Shown: positions 36,449-47,013, numbered from the stretch's first letter. The stretch is 64,000 nucleotides of DNA from Bacteroidota bacterium (GCA_018816945.1 JAHIVC010000099.1:1-64000); one strand, 5' to 3'. Notes: generated by a model not told the origin, from the letters alone. A program made the numbers and translations.

Positions 36449-37969
36449 ATGGAAAACAATCTTATCATATATAATACCCTGAGCCGTAAAAAAGAACTTT
36501 TTCGACCTTTGAATAGTCCATTTGTTGGGATGTATGTTTGCGGACCCACCGTTTATGGCGATGCCCATCTGGGACATGCCCGTCCGGCCATTACGTTCGA
36601 TCTTGTCTATCGATATCTTCTTCATTTGGGATATAAAGTACGTTATATTAGGAACATTACTGATGTTGGTCATCTGGAAGCTGATGCCGATGAAGGTGAA
36701 GATAAGATTGCTAAAAAGGCCAGAATTGAAAAATTGGAGCCAATGGAAGTGGCACAATATTATATAAATCGTTACCGCGATAATATGCGGCAATTAAATG
36801 TTTTACCACCAAGTATCGAACCTCAGGCATCAGGCCATATCATTGAGCAAATTGAAATGGTCCGGAATATTTTGGAGAAAGGTTATGCTTACGAAACCAA
36901 TGGTTCCTTATATTTTGATGTTGAAAAATACAATCAATCGCATCCTTACGGAATTCTTTCCGGTCGAAAAATCGAAGATTTGATGGCAAATACCCGAGAA
37001 CTTGAAGGTCAGGATGAAAAGAAAAATCCCATGGATTTTGCGCTTTGGAAAAAAGCACAACCCGAACATATCATGCGATGGCCCTCTCCCTGGAGTGATG
37101 GTTTCCCCGGTTGGCACATGGAATGCTCTGCCATGGGATGTAAATATTTAGGTGAACAATTCGATATTCATGGTGGTGGCATGGATTTGATGTTCCCACA
37201 TCATGAAGCGGAAATTGCCCAATCACAGATTGCCAATGGCAAACAAGCCGTAAAGTATTGGATGCACAATAATATGGTAACGCTGGATGGACAAAAAATG
37301 GGTAAATCCTTAGGTAACGCGATCGATTTACAAGCGACATTTAGTGGCGACCATAAATTGATGGAACAGGCTTACAGCCCTATGACCATCCGTTTCTTTA
37401 TTCTTCAGGCTCATTATCGTTCCACTTTGGATTTTTCAAACGCAGCATTGCAAGCAGCGGAAAAAGGTTTAGCCAGATTACTCAGAGCCACAGAAACACT
37501 CCATGGATTAAAAGCTAGTGATAAATCTGATTTTAATGTTCAGGAATTAATACAGAAATGCTATGATGCCATGAACGATGATTTCAATAGTCCTATTACA
37601 ATAGCCAATCTGTTTGATGGGGTAAGATGGATCAATTCGGTAAACGACGGTAAAGCCAGTCTGGATTCAAAAGATTTAGAAGCCCTTAAAAAGCTTTACA
37701 ACGATTTTGTGTTTGATATTTTGGGATTAAAAACGGAAGAAACAAATACTTCTAGAAATGATGAGGTGGTAGAAAAATTATTAGAAGCCTTATCAAATGC
37801 AAGACAACGTGCTAAGGAAACCAAAAACTGGACTGAGTCTGATAAAATAAGAAATGATCTTGCCAATGCTGGAATTATTGTTCTGGATCAAAAAGACAAT
37901 GTTAGCTATGAAATTAAAGATATGATGAACAGAATCTTTAACATAAACTCAGCTCCTAAGACAGAATAA
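36449..37969 (+). CDS. cysS: Cysteinyl-tRNA synthetase
   Basis: 506 aa class I synthetase. The zinc/amino-acid Cys is in [17 protein letters not shown] (about 30), which also contains the HIGH motif as HLGH. The second Cys is in [12 protein letters not shown] and the metal His pair in [10 protein letters not shown]. The KMSKS loop reads KMGKS (about 290). The DALR anticodon-binding part follows (about 365-430), and a C-terminal helix ends the protein. Length is slightly above the E. coli enzyme. It lies convergent to the ancestral tyrS position if the 11-kb segment at 38134-49380 is removed. Confidence 0.95.
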   Translation: MENNLIIYNTLSRKKELFRPLNSPFVGMYVCGPTVYGDAHLGHARPAITFDLVYRYLLHLGYKVRYIRNITDVGHLEADADEGEDKIAKKARIEKLEPMEVAQYYINRYRDNMRQLNVLPPSIEPQASGHIIEQIEMVRNILEKGYAYETNGSLYFDVEKYNQSHPYGILSGRKIEDLMANTRELEGQDEKKNPMDFALWKKAQPEHIMRWPSPWSDGFPGWHMECSAMGCKYLGEQFDIHGGGMDLMFPHHEAEIAQSQIANGKQAVKYWMHNNMVTLDGQKMGKSLGNAIDLQATFSGDHKLMEQAYSPMTIRFFILQAHYRSTLDFSNAALQAAEKGLARLLRATETLHGLKASDKSDFNVQELIQKCYDAMNDDFNSPITIANLFDGVRWINSVNDGKASLDSKDLEALKKLYNDFVFDILGLKTEETNTSRNDEVVEKLLEALSNARQRAKETKNWTESDKIRNDLANAGIIVLDQKDNVSYEIKDMMNRIFNINSAPKTE

Positions 37970-38028
37970 AGAAAATTCTTAAAATTGACTATCCCCATGG
38001 CAAGCCAAGGAATTTTTTGCCAACTTTA

Positions 38029-38062
38029 TTTCAGCAAGCTGAAAATCGATTTTTCTTTTTTT
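38029..38062 (+). terminator. Probable cysS terminator
   Basis: TTTCAG, loop CAAG, CTGAAA (38029-38044), followed after six bases by TTTTTCTTTTTTT. The stem is short, so confidence is moderate. Confidence 0.5.
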
Positions 38063-38081
38063 AACCCCTCTACCTACGGCA

Positions 38082-38103
38082 TCTCCCCTAAAAATAGGGG
38101 AGA
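38082..38103. repeat. Hairpin TCTCCCCTA/TAGGGGAGA
   Basis: Perfect 9-bp stem (38082-38090 and 38095-38103) with loop AAAA. No T-run follows on the plus strand. Possibly a dispersed repeat or part of a convergent terminator. Confidence 0.6.
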
Positions 38104-38144
38104 GAGTTTGGAAACCCCGATTCAAGCATCGAGGAATTTTAAGA

Positions 38145-38204
38145 CTAAATAACTTTCACCAAAAAATAATTTTTCTTCCCTTTCTGGATCAGGATATATT
38201 TTTT
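38145..38204 (-). pseudogene. Displaced 3' end of tyrS (19 codons and stop)
   Basis: Read on the minus strand the segment gives [19 protein letters not shown] and TAG, against [19 protein letters not shown] and TAA at the end of the intact tyrS (49373-49432). Over the first fifty bases (38153-38202 against 49381-49430) three bases differ, all at synonymous third positions (Lys, Ile, Tyr). An in-frame TGA lies just upstream of the match. A looser match continues about ten bases past the stop (AATTTTAA-ACTA). The copy has the same orientation as tyrS, so the two form a direct repeat flanking the 11-kb segment. Confidence 0.85.
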
Positions 38205-38294
38205 TCAGCAGACAATATATTTTTATTTATCTTTATATACTCCCATTTTAATATAGACTAAAATAATTAATAGAGGGTTAGCTTCGTTTGGAAA

Positions 38295-41189
38295 ATGAAG
38301 AAATTAGCTTTTTTAACAATAATACTGATTATTTCTCTTAAAGTTAATTCTCAGGAGTTCGCTACTCGACTATATACCCCACAACAAGATGGGTTACTTC
38401 ATATTCAGGTGCGATGTGTGAAGCAAGCATCAGATGGCCGGATATGGGTTGGGACCCAGGGAGGATTAAGCTGCTTTGATGGACTGGAATTTAAGAATTA
38501 TACTGAACAAGATGGATTATCTGCCAACTTAATCTATGACATTCAACCCTGGAAAGATTCTATTTTTGTTGTCACACGAGATGGAATTGATATAATTGTC
38601 GATGGAAAAATAATTAATTATTTTTCAGATGAGAAAATTAAATTTGTCAGGGGGAAATTTAAAATAGATGAAGAATATCAATACCTTATTGCTTACGACT
38701 ATAATCAATCTTTTCTTTTTGACATCAGAAAAAAAGAAATGCACCTATTTCCTGACTCCCTGCAAACAAAAGGAAATCTTATTGCAGACATAACTGAAAA
38801 TTCTATCATCATTGGTAAAGGAAACACCCTTTATGAATTACCTTTTGGCAGCGAAGAATTTAAAACTGTTTTTGAATTTAAGACCAATATTGGCAGAATA
38901 GAAATTTTTAACGATCACATTTTTGTGCTTTGCTATCATCCTGATTATCCAAACGAAGAAAGGGGGATTATGCACCAACTTGTAAATAATGAGGGAATAA
39001 TTAACGAAATTCCTTTTAAAATTAATAATGGTTTAACTTTTACAGGCGATGAATTCATAGATCATTATTGGGTTTTTTCGAAATACGGAAATAATTTTTT
39101 ATCAACTAATGAGGGCCATTTAGTCTATTTTGATAATAAAAAACCTACAATTTATTCAAAAAAATATAATTTTATTAATGGTGCTACTGAAGATCAGAAT
39201 GGGAATGTTTGGATTGCTACAGAAAAAGGCTTGTTAAAAATTTTTACCAAAAAATTTCAATATTACACTCCCGAACAAGGCTTTACTGAAAATGTATGGA
39301 CAGCCGCAGGGATTAACGATTCCCTTATGTTATTTGGATCGTATAATAATCGTATTCATGTTTATAAAAATCAAAAAGATTTAAAAATTAATGATTCTGG
39401 TGCGTTTTATCATTCAAGTTATTCAGGGGCATGTTATGGTTTTCATAATGATTTATTGGTTTGTACTTTCCCTGGAATTGCCAGATATGATTTCACTACC
39501 AACAAGATATACATCATCAACGACAAGATGCCGGAACCTTCCCTAACTTTATATAAAGATGACCTAAATAAAAGAGTGCTTGTTGGCAATTTACGGACAC
39601 TGGTTTCATTAAACGATGATTATAGCACTGAACGATTGTTTGATTTAACCAGCATTGGCAATTTCTATACCATCATATCAATTGCTGTCAAAGACAATAA
39701 AATATTATTGGGTTTAACAAAGGGACTTTTAGAGTTTGACCCCATTACAAAAAGTGCCCATTATATTATCAATGATAATATCAGATTTAATTCCATCCTA
39801 GTTGATGATGCCGGGGCAATTTGGGCTGCCACCAGCAAAGGCTTAATGCATATCACAAAAGACACTTCATACTTTATTCAGGGAATTGAAAATCCAAATG
39901 AGCTATATGGAATAATAAGTGTTAAAAATAAATTATTTACAACAAGCCAAACAACACTTTATACGGTTGATTTAAAAGAATACGATCAAACAAAAAGCAA
40001 TTATCTTAAATCCTATGATTTATCCGATGGTTTTCAGGGTAACGGCCCACATCAAAATGCTTTTTTTACCGATTATGAAAATAATATCTGGTTACCCGCA
40101 TCAACGGCTGTAGTTAAAATTTTCCCGAGCCAATTCGAAAACAATAGTCAACTTTTAAATACAGAAATTGTTGATTTCGGTATTTCTGATGGAAAAACAG
40201 ATTTCATTTCTCTAAATATAAACGAAGATTTAGCCATATCATATTCGCAAAACAATGTTAAATTAACCTTTGTTGCAGTAAACCAGATAAACCCTGAAAA
40301 AACAGAATACTCTTTTACCTTGGAAAATAGTAAAAGGAAATGGCATGCTGTGCAAAAAGAACGTTACGCTTCATTTATCAACTTGCCTCACGGAAATTAT
40401 ATATTCACAGTAAAGGCATCTTCTGAAAATTCATTTGAAAAGTCGCAGGAATCAGTCCTGTTTTTTACCATTCGCGCACCATTTTGGTATCAATGGTGGT
40501 TCTTAATTTTTGTATTCTTTTCATTTACCGGGATGGTTATTGGTGTGATTAAATTTGTCAAACTCAAAGAACAGAAAAAAAAATATATAAAAACCGAACT
40601 GCTTCAACTTAAAAACATCGCTTTATCCCTTCAAATAGATCATCATTTTATTGCCAATTGTACCTCAAAAATTGTGATCCTAAACGAGTCCGGAAACTTT
40701 AATGAAGCAAACAATTATACTCGTACATTCTCAAATTTTCTTAAATCGAACCTCAAACACCTTAGGGCAGATGAAATTACTTTGGAAGATGAATTAACGA
40801 TTATTAAACACTATGTTGAACTTGAACAGTTGTATGGCAAAAGATTTAAATTTGATCTGAACCTAGATAAAAACATTGAACCAACACAAATAAATATTCC
40901 TCCTTTTTTGATTCAGCCCTTGGTGGAAAACGCGATTAAACATGGCGCCAAAAAATGTGATGAGGGTATTGGTGAAGTATCAATTGAGATTCAATCAATC
41001 AATAAACAACTTTTCATAAATATATCCGATAATGGGCCGGGAATGGACAGCAAAAATGAATTTACCGATGGAAATAGGTTGAGCCTGGATATCATCAAGG
41101 ACAGATTGAGGTTAATTGGGAAAAGTGCAGGAATAAATTTTAACAGCTCTGAAAAAGGCACAAAATTTATTATTACTTTACCATTGTAA
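38295..41189 (+). CDS. Propeller-sensor histidine kinase, LytS type
   Basis: 964 aa. Signal peptide (MKKLAFLTIILIISLKVNSQ), then a periplasmic two-component-propeller region (about 25-620; for example ASDGRIWVGTQGGLSCFDG and NGNVWIATEKGLLKIF), a Y_Y_Y Ig-like domain (about 645-725) and one transmembrane helix (about 732-755, WWFLIFVFFSFTGMVIGVI). The cytoplasmic part is a His_kinase domain with the acceptor in DHHFIANC (about 783; the usual NPHFLFN is altered) and a HATPase_c with PLVENAIKHG and DNGPGM. It would phosphorylate the LytTR regulator encoded 10 bp downstream. The ligand is unknown; similar sensors detect glycans or cell-envelope states. Confidence 0.9.
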   Translation: MKKLAFLTIILIISLKVNSQEFATRLYTPQQDGLLHIQVRCVKQASDGRIWVGTQGGLSCFDGLEFKNYTEQDGLSANLIYDIQPWKDSIFVVTRDGIDIIVDGKIINYFSDEKIKFVRGKFKIDEEYQYLIAYDYNQSFLFDIRKKEMHLFPDSLQTKGNLIADITENSIIIGKGNTLYELPFGSEEFKTVFEFKTNIGRIEIFNDHIFVLCYHPDYPNEERGIMHQLVNNEGIINEIPFKINNGLTFTGDEFIDHYWVFSKYGNNFLSTNEGHLVYFDNKKPTIYSKKYNFINGATEDQNGNVWIATEKGLLKIFTKKFQYYTPEQGFTENVWTAAGINDSLMLFGSYNNRIHVYKNQKDLKINDSGAFYHSSYSGACYGFHNDLLVCTFPGIARYDFTTNKIYIINDKMPEPSLTLYKDDLNKRVLVGNLRTLVSLNDDYSTERLFDLTSIGNFYTIISIAVKDNKILLGLTKGLLEFDPITKSAHYIINDNIRFNSILVDDAGAIWAATSKGLMHITKDTSYFIQGIENPNELYGIISVKNKLFTTSQTTLYTVDLKEYDQTKSNYLKSYDLSDGFQGNGPHQNAFFTDYENNIWLPASTAVVKIFPSQFENNSQLLNTEIVDFGISDGKTDFISLNINEDLAISYSQNNVKLTFVAVNQINPEKTEYSFTLENSKRKWHAVQKERYASFINLPHGNYIFTVKASSENSFEKSQESVLFFTIRAPFWYQWWFLIFVFFSFTGMVIGVIKFVKLKEQKKKYIKTELLQLKNIALSLQIDHHFIANCTSKIVILNESGNFNEANNYTRTFSNFLKSNLKHLRADEITLEDELTIIKHYVELEQLYGKRFKFDLNLDKNIEPTQINIPPFLIQPLVENAIKHGAKKCDEGIGEVSIEIQSINKQLFINISDNGPGMDSKNEFTDGNRLSLDIIKDRLRLIGKSAGINFNSSEKGTKFIITLPL

Positions 41190-41199
41190 TTTTAAAAAT

Positions 41200-41937
41200 A
41201 TGATCAATGCAGTAATCATCGACGACGAACCTTTCCACAGCAACCATTTAAAAAAGTTATTAACTGAATATTGTCCAGAAGTTAGTATTATTAAGGAAAT
41301 AAGTTCCGGGAAGAAAGCCATTAAAGATTTGGCAAAACAAGATTTCGATTTGGTTTTTTTCGATGTGATGTTGGGAGACATGACCGCTTTTGATGTCCTT
41401 AAACAAATTGCTGATTATCGGTTCCATATTATTTTTATTACCGCTTATGATGATTTTGCGATAAATGCCTTTAAAGTCAATGCCATCGATTATCTCCTAA
41501 AGCCCATTGAAGGAAAGAATTTACAAAAAGCTGTTGAAAAAGCTATGAAACAAATCTTTTCGGAAAACGAGAAACATAATTTATTGTTTGATTTTAACCT
41601 GTCAAAATCAAAATGTATTTGTATTTCCGAAAGTAATTCATATACATTTATCCCATGCACAAGTATTCAATACTGCAAATCGAGTGGGAATTACACCGAA
41701 ATATTTTATGAAGAAAGCGGTGTACAACAAAAAGTGCTTGCCACCAAAAATCTTCTGTATTTTGAAAAGAAACTTCTTAACTACCAATTCATACGCATTC
41801 ATCAATCGGTATTGGTGAACCGTGAAAATATCCGTAAAATAATTAAAAAAACGGGCGAATTGATTTTGAATAATGAAATGAAGTTTGAGATAGCCCGCAA
41901 CCGGAAAAATGCAATTTTAAAATTACTCATAGAATAA
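41200..41937 (+). CDS. LytTR-family response regulator
   Basis: 245 aa. N-terminal receiver (1-120) with IIDDEP, phospho-Asp in LVFFDVMLGD (about 55), Thr/Ser in FITAYDD and Lys in YLLKPIEG. C-terminal LytTR DNA-binding domain (about 140-245) with IQYCKSSGNYTEIFYEE and FIRIHQSVLVNRENI. Cognate to the kinase just upstream, in one operon. The next gene in the same direction is the FISUMP lipoprotein, 190 bp away, a plausible target. I could not identify a repeated LytTR binding site in that gap. Confidence 0.93.
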   Translation: MINAVIIDDEPFHSNHLKKLLTEYCPEVSIIKEISSGKKAIKDLAKQDFDLVFFDVMLGDMTAFDVLKQIADYRFHIIFITAYDDFAINAFKVNAIDYLLKPIEGKNLQKAVEKAMKQIFSENEKHNLLFDFNLSKSKCICISESNSYTFIPCTSIQYCKSSGNYTEIFYEESGVQQKVLATKNLLYFEKKLLNYQFIRIHQSVLVNRENIRKIIKKTGELILNNEMKFEIARNRKNAILKLLIE

Positions 41938-42067
41938 ATACCTATTTGCATTTCTTCCCTTTTCTTTGGAAACCCATAAATCCAATCTCAAAATAACAGA
42001 ATCAATGCTGCTTATAACCAAATATTAAGTGGTTATTCTTATTAAATGACTGATTGATTGCTTATAG

Positions 42068-42075
42068 TAAATTTG
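42068..42075 (+). promoter_or_regulatory. -7 element (TAAATTTG) for the FISUMP lipoprotein
   Basis: TAAATTTG 51 bp before the ATG at 42127. The upstream -33 position reads AATG, so the promoter may need an activator such as the adjacent LytTR regulator. Confidence 0.5.
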
Positions 42076-42126
42076 TTTGTAAGCCCAGTATTGCAACACC
42101 AATATTCAAATTAACGATAAGTTATA

Positions 42127-45100
42127 ATGAAAAAATTCATCCCAATTTTATTCTTAGGAATAATTTTAAGCTCAATAATTTATGTAAGCTGCAAAAAAGA
42201 AGTCGCAAAAGTTATTCCTGCCATTAAAGCATTAGCTGTGACTAACATTACAGCAAACTCAGCTACATCGGGAGGAGAGGTTACTGCAGATGGCGGTGCA
42301 CCAGTAACAGCTCGTGGAATGTGCTGGAGCTTAAACCAAAACCCAACTACTGTAGATACTAAAACAAGCAATGGTTCAGGTATAGGCAGTTTCACAAGTT
42401 CGATAACCGATTTAACTCCGGGTACAACCTATTATATAAAGGCATACGCCATAAACTCCGTTGGAACTTCATACAGCAGCCAATCAACATTTACAACTTT
42501 GGCTTTGGCACCTGTTTTAACCACTACTGACTTGACCGCTGTTACTTCTACTTCAGCAAATAGCGGTGGTAATATATCCAACGATGGTGGGTCTCCGGTA
42601 ACAGCACGTGGAGTATGCTGGACCACTACTCAAAACCCAACCATTGCTGATAGTAAAACAACAGATGGCACAGGTACAGGTGAATTTACAAGTTCCATTA
42701 CGGGATTAACTCCCGGGTCAACTTATTATATCAGAGCTTATGCCACCAATAGCATAGGAACTTCGTATGGAAACCAAATCAGTACAACCACAACTGCTAT
42801 TCTACCAACTGTAGCTACTACTCCTGTTACAGCTATAGCTTCAACAACAGCTACAAGTGGAGGTAATATCACCGATGATGGGGGAGCTGCTATAACTGCC
42901 CGAGGAGTTTGTTGGAGCATTACACAAAACCCTACCATTGCTGATAATAAAACTACAGATGGCACAGGCACAGGCGTTTACACCAGTTCCATGACTGACT
43001 TAACTCCCGGTGCAACTTATTACATCAGGGCTTACGCCACCAATAGCATAGGAACAGCTTATGGAAACCAAATAACAATTACAACTTTGGCTATTTTACC
43101 GACAATCACAACTACTGCTGTAACTGCTATTACATCAGCAACGGCAACAAGCGGTGGTAATATTACAAACGATGGAGGTGCATCAGTGACTTCCCGAGGA
43201 GTTTGTTGGAATACAAGCCAAAACCCGACCACAGCCGATAATAAAACCTCAAATAGCACAGGAACAGGTGTATTCACAAGTTCTCTGACAGGATTAACAC
43301 CGGGAACGACTTATTATGTAAGGGCTTATGCAACAAATAGCATCGGTACATCCTATGGTAGTCAGGCCACCTTCACAACTTTGTCTGTACTTCCTGTTTT
43401 GGTCACTACAGATGTTTCATCAATTACCTCCACAACTGCAAGTAGTGGCGGTAATATTATTTCTGATGGTGGAGCACCTGTTACTTCCCGTGGTGTTTGT
43501 TGGAGTACTTCTTCCTCTCCTATAATTACCGACAGTAAAACCATCAATGGCAATGGAACAGGATCCTTTACTTCAAATTTATCAGGTTTAACGGCTAATA
43601 CTTTATACTATGTTAGAGCCTACGCCACAAATAGCCAGGGGACAGCATATGGCAATCAATTATCTTTTTTAAGCACAGTTGGAGTTACTGGAACTTTTAC
43701 CGACTCAAGAGATGGGAAAATTTATAAAACTGTTAAAATAGGTAGCCAAACCTGGATGGCCGAAAATCTGGCTTACCTGCCCGCAGTAAGCCCATCATCA
43801 AATGGGTCTGAAACTGCACCTTATTATTATGTATATGGTTACGAAGGAACCAGTGTAAGTTCAGCAAAAGCTACTGCTAATTTCGCAACTTATGGTGTTT
43901 TGTATAATTGGCCTGCCGCAAAGACAGCTTGCCCCAACGGTTGGCATTTACCAAGTGATGCCGAATGGACAACCCTTACAACTTATTTGGGGGGCGAAAG
44001 TGTTGCGGGAGGTAAACTAAAAGAAACAGGCACAAGCCATTGGCTAAGCCCGAATACTGGAGCAACCAATAGCAGCGGCTTCACGGCTCTACCGGGTGGT
44101 GGCCGTAACGGTTATGGTGGTTTCTACGTTATTGGCAGCCAAGGTCACTGGTGGAGTTCTACAGAGTACTATACATACTATGCCTGGAGCCGGACAATCT
44201 ACAATGGTAATGAAGGTGTAAGCCTTTACTACAACTATGAAGGAAATGGGTTTAGTGTTCGTTGCATAAAGAGTGAGGGGCAAACATCAACCCTACCAAC
44301 TGTTACCACAAGTTCAATTTCAAATATAGATCAAACTACTGCCACTGGAGGTGGGAATGTTACTAGTGATGGAGGAGCATCAGTGACTGCAAAAGGAATT
44401 TGTTGGAGCACTTCTTCCTCTCCTACAATAGCCGACAGCAAAACTATAGATGGTAACGGATTAGGAACTTTTAGCTCTAATATAACAGGGTTATCTGGAA
44501 ATGTTCAATACTATGTTCGTGCTTATGCTACAAACAACCAGGGAACTGCTTATGGAAACCAAGTAACATTTACCACAGAACAGGCATTGTCACAACCAAC
44601 TGTTACCACAACCTCAATTACAAGCATTACCCAAACCACCGCTATCGGTGGGGGAAATGTTATGACTGATGGTGGAGCACCTGTTACTTCCCGTGGTGTT
44701 TGTTGGAGTACATCTACTTCTCCAACTACTGCCAACAGCAAAACTACTGATGGGACAGGAACAGGTACTTACACCAGTTCAATTACTGGATTAGTTCCTG
44801 GTACAACTTATTATATCAGAGCTTATGCAACAAATAGCCAAGGAACTACTTATGGTGTACAGGTTACCTTTACTGCACTTTTAGGCGGTGGCACTGGTAA
44901 CGTAACGGATGTTGAAGGCAATGTTTATCAAACTGTTACCATTGGTACACAGGTGTGGATGGTTGAGAACCTTAAAACAACAAAGTACCAAGATAATACA
45001 TCTATCCCGTTGGTTACCGACAATGCTGCATGGAGCAACTTAATAACCCCCGGTTATAGTTGGTATAACAATGATGCAGTAAATAAAGCTACTTATGGAG

Positions 45101-47013
45101 CATTGTACAACTGGTACACCGTGAACACAGGTAATCTTTGCCCAACAGGATGGCATGTGCCTACTAATACCGAATGGACAACCCTCACAAGCTATTTGGG
45201 TGGTACGAGTATTGCGGGTGGCAAATTGAAAGAAACTGGCACAAGCCATTGGCTAAGCCCAAATACAGGCGCAACCAACGAAACAGGCTTTTCAGCAGTT
45301 CCGGGTGGCGACCGTAACGACCTCACTGGAAGATTTTACAACATTGGGTTTGGTGGTAACTGGTGGAGTTCCTCAGAGACTGGTACAGAGTATGCCTGGT
45401 CTAGGGGAATGGGCTACTATGACAGCGATGTCTATGTCTCAAGCTATCGTAAGCAAAGCGGGCTTTCTGTACGTTGTATTAAGGGTGATAACTATCCTCA
45501 ACAAATTCCTGTCTTAACAACTACCACTCCAACAATCATTTCTGCTGGCTCCGTTCAAAGTGGAGGTAATATCACAAGCGATGGTGGAGCTGTAGTGACT
45601 TCCCGTGGAGTATGCTGGAGCACGAGCCAGAACCCTACAACGGAAAATAGCAAAACAACGAATGGAACAGGCACAGGCATTTTCACAAGTACCATTACAG
45701 GATTAACTGTCGGTGCAACCTATTACATAAGAGCTTATGCCACTAATAGTATTGGAACTGCTTATGGAAACCAGATAAGTACTACCATAACGGCAATCAT
45801 ACCAACCATAACAACTACTTCTTTAACAGCTATTACATCAACCACTGCAACTAGTGGAGGTAATATAACCGATGATGGAGGAGCAGCAGTGACTGCCCGA
45901 GGGGTTTGCTGGAATACAAGCCAGAACCCAACAATCGCAGATAGCAAAACAACGGATGGAACAGGCACAGGTATTTTCACAAGTTCTATTACAGGATTAA
46001 CTCCCGGTGCAACCTATTATATCAGGGCTTACGCCACCAATAGCATCGGAACTGCTTATGGAAACCAGATGAGTACTACCATAGCGGCTATCATACCAAC
46101 AATAACAACCATTAATGTTACAGACATTACATCAACCACTGCATCAAGTGGAGGTAATATCACTAGTGATGGTGGAGCACCAGTAACTGTGCGAGGAGTA
46201 TGCTGGAGCACGAACCAGAACCCTACTACGGCAGACAGCAAAACCTCTGATGGAACAGGAACTGGCATATTTACAAGTTCCCTTACAGGATTAATAGTAG
46301 GCACAACATATAATTTAAGAGCCTATGCTACTAACTTAGTAGGCACTGTTTATGGCAACGTTATATCGTTTCATATACAGATTAGTGAGATAATCTTTAA
46401 TCCTAATATAACTTATGGAACAGTAACTGATACTGTTGGGAATGTGTACAAAACAATAATAATTGGCACGCAAACTTGGATGGCTGAAAATTTGAGAACT
46501 ACCAGGTACAAAAATAATTTATCTATCCCATTGGTTACCGATCATATTACTTGGAGCAACAAAACAAACTCAGCTTATTGTTGGTTTAACAATGATGCAG
46601 CAACTTATAAATCTACTTATGGAGCATTGTACAACTGGTACACCGTGAACACAGGTGATCTTTGCCCAACAGGTTGGCATGTACCTACGGATGACGAATG
46701 GACAACCCTTACAACCTATTTGGGAGGTATAAGTGTTGCGGGTGGCAAATTGAAAGAAACTGGCACAAGCCATTGGCTAAGCCCAAATACAGGAGCAACC
46801 AACGAAACAGGCTTTTCAGCCGTTCCGGGTGGCTACCGTGGCGACACTGGGTTGTTCTTCTACTCTGGGCGCGAAGGTGGATTTTGGTGGAGTTCTACAA
46901 CGTCCAATACGAGCGCAGCCTGGTATAGGATAATGTACTTCGGTGGCTACAACGTAGGTCGGAACTACGACTCTAAAAAAGATGGGGCTTCTGTTCGTTG
47001 TATTAAGGATTAA
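42127..47013 (+). CDS. Surface lipoprotein with ten Fn3-like repeats and three FISUMP modules
   Basis: 1628 aa. Lipobox IIYVSC (Cys about 22). Repeat units of about 97 aa (core SGGNITxDGGAxVTxRGVCWS then TYYIRAYATNSxGT) occur five times (about 34-517), twice (about 721-917) and three times (about 1126-1417). Between and after them are three FISUMP domains (about 519-717, 921-1120, 1429-1628), each with IGxQxWMxENL, YGxLYNW, CPxGWHxPxxxEWTTL and final SVRCIK. Modules 2 and 3 are almost identical at DNA level around 45175-45305 and 46695-46825, then diverge strongly before the last residues. The FISUMP fold is C-type-lectin/FGE-like, so a ligand-binding surface is likely. The long tandem repeats invite recombination. 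Confidence 0.88.
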   Translation: MKKFIPILFLGIILSSIIYVSCKKEVAKVIPAIKALAVTNITANSATSGGEVTADGGAPVTARGMCWSLNQNPTTVDTKTSNGSGIGSFTSSITDLTPGTTYYIKAYAINSVGTSYSSQSTFTTLALAPVLTTTDLTAVTSTSANSGGNISNDGGSPVTARGVCWTTTQNPTIADSKTTDGTGTGEFTSSITGLTPGSTYYIRAYATNSIGTSYGNQISTTTTAILPTVATTPVTAIASTTATSGGNITDDGGAAITARGVCWSITQNPTIADNKTTDGTGTGVYTSSMTDLTPGATYYIRAYATNSIGTAYGNQITITTLAILPTITTTAVTAITSATATSGGNITNDGGASVTSRGVCWNTSQNPTTADNKTSNSTGTGVFTSSLTGLTPGTTYYVRAYATNSIGTSYGSQATFTTLSVLPVLVTTDVSSITSTTASSGGNIISDGGAPVTSRGVCWSTSSSPIITDSKTINGNGTGSFTSNLSGLTANTLYYVRAYATNSQGTAYGNQLSFLSTVGVTGTFTDSRDGKIYKTVKIGSQTWMAENLAYLPAVSPSSNGSETAPYYYVYGYEGTSVSSAKATANFATYGVLYNWPAAKTACPNGWHLPSDAEWTTLTTYLGGESVAGGKLKETGTSHWLSPNTGATNSSGFTALPGGGRNGYGGFYVIGSQGHWWSSTEYYTYYAWSRTIYNGNEGVSLYYNYEGNGFSVRCIKSEGQTSTLPTVTTSSISNIDQTTATGGGNVTSDGGASVTAKGICWSTSSSPTIADSKTIDGNGLGTFSSNITGLSGNVQYYVRAYATNNQGTAYGNQVTFTTEQALSQPTVTTTSITSITQTTAIGGGNVMTDGGAPVTSRGVCWSTSTSPTTANSKTTDGTGTGTYTSSITGLVPGTTYYIRAYATNSQGTTYGVQVTFTALLGGGTGNVTDVEGNVYQTVTIGTQVWMVENLKTTKYQDNTSIPLVTDNAAWSNLITPGYSWYNNDAVNKATYGALYNWYTVNTGNLCPTGWHVPTNTEWTTLTSYLGGTSIAGGKLKETGTSHWLSPNTGATNETGFSAVPGGDRNDLTGRFYNIGFGGNWWSSSETGTEYAWSRGMGYYDSDVYVSSYRKQSGLSVRCIKGDNYPQQIPVLTTTTPTIISAGSVQSGGNITSDGGAVVTSRGVCWSTSQNPTTENSKTTNGTGTGIFTSTITGLTVGATYYIRAYATNSIGTAYGNQISTTITAIIPTITTTSLTAITSTTATSGGNITDDGGAAVTARGVCWNTSQNPTIADSKTTDGTGTGIFTSSITGLTPGATYYIRAYATNSIGTAYGNQMSTTIAAIIPTITTINVTDITSTTASSGGNITSDGGAPVTVRGVCWSTNQNPTTADSKTSDGTGTGIFTSSLTGLIVGTTYNLRAYATNLVGTVYGNVISFHIQISEIIFNPNITYGTVTDTVGNVYKTIIIGTQTWMAENLRTTRYKNNLSIPLVTDHITWSNKTNSAYCWFNNDAATYKSTYGALYNWYTVNTGDLCPTGWHVPTDDEWTTLTTYLGGISVAGGKLKETGTSHWLSPNTGATNETGFSAVPGGYRGDTGLFFYSGREGGFWWSSTTSNTSAAWYRIMYFGGYNVGRNYDSKKDGASVRCIKD

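Larger units (their letters stand above)
37970..38294. other. Gene-free spacer with terminators and a tyrS remnant
   Basis: The spacer holds a cysS terminator candidate, a C-rich hairpin (38082-38103), and then the copied 3' end of tyrS (38145-38204). Beyond that no gene and no clear TAnnTTTG box precede the sensor kinase at 38295. Confidence 0.6.

Noticed and set aside
42127-47013. CRISPR-like or non-coding tandem repeat array
   Set aside because: The regular repeats are about 290 bp, in one open frame, and encode Fn3-like domains; there are no short repeats with unique spacers.
44881-47013. Active DGR variable region
   Set aside because: No reverse transcriptase or template repeat in the window, and third codon positions differ too, so it is reported only as hypervariable and DGR-like.
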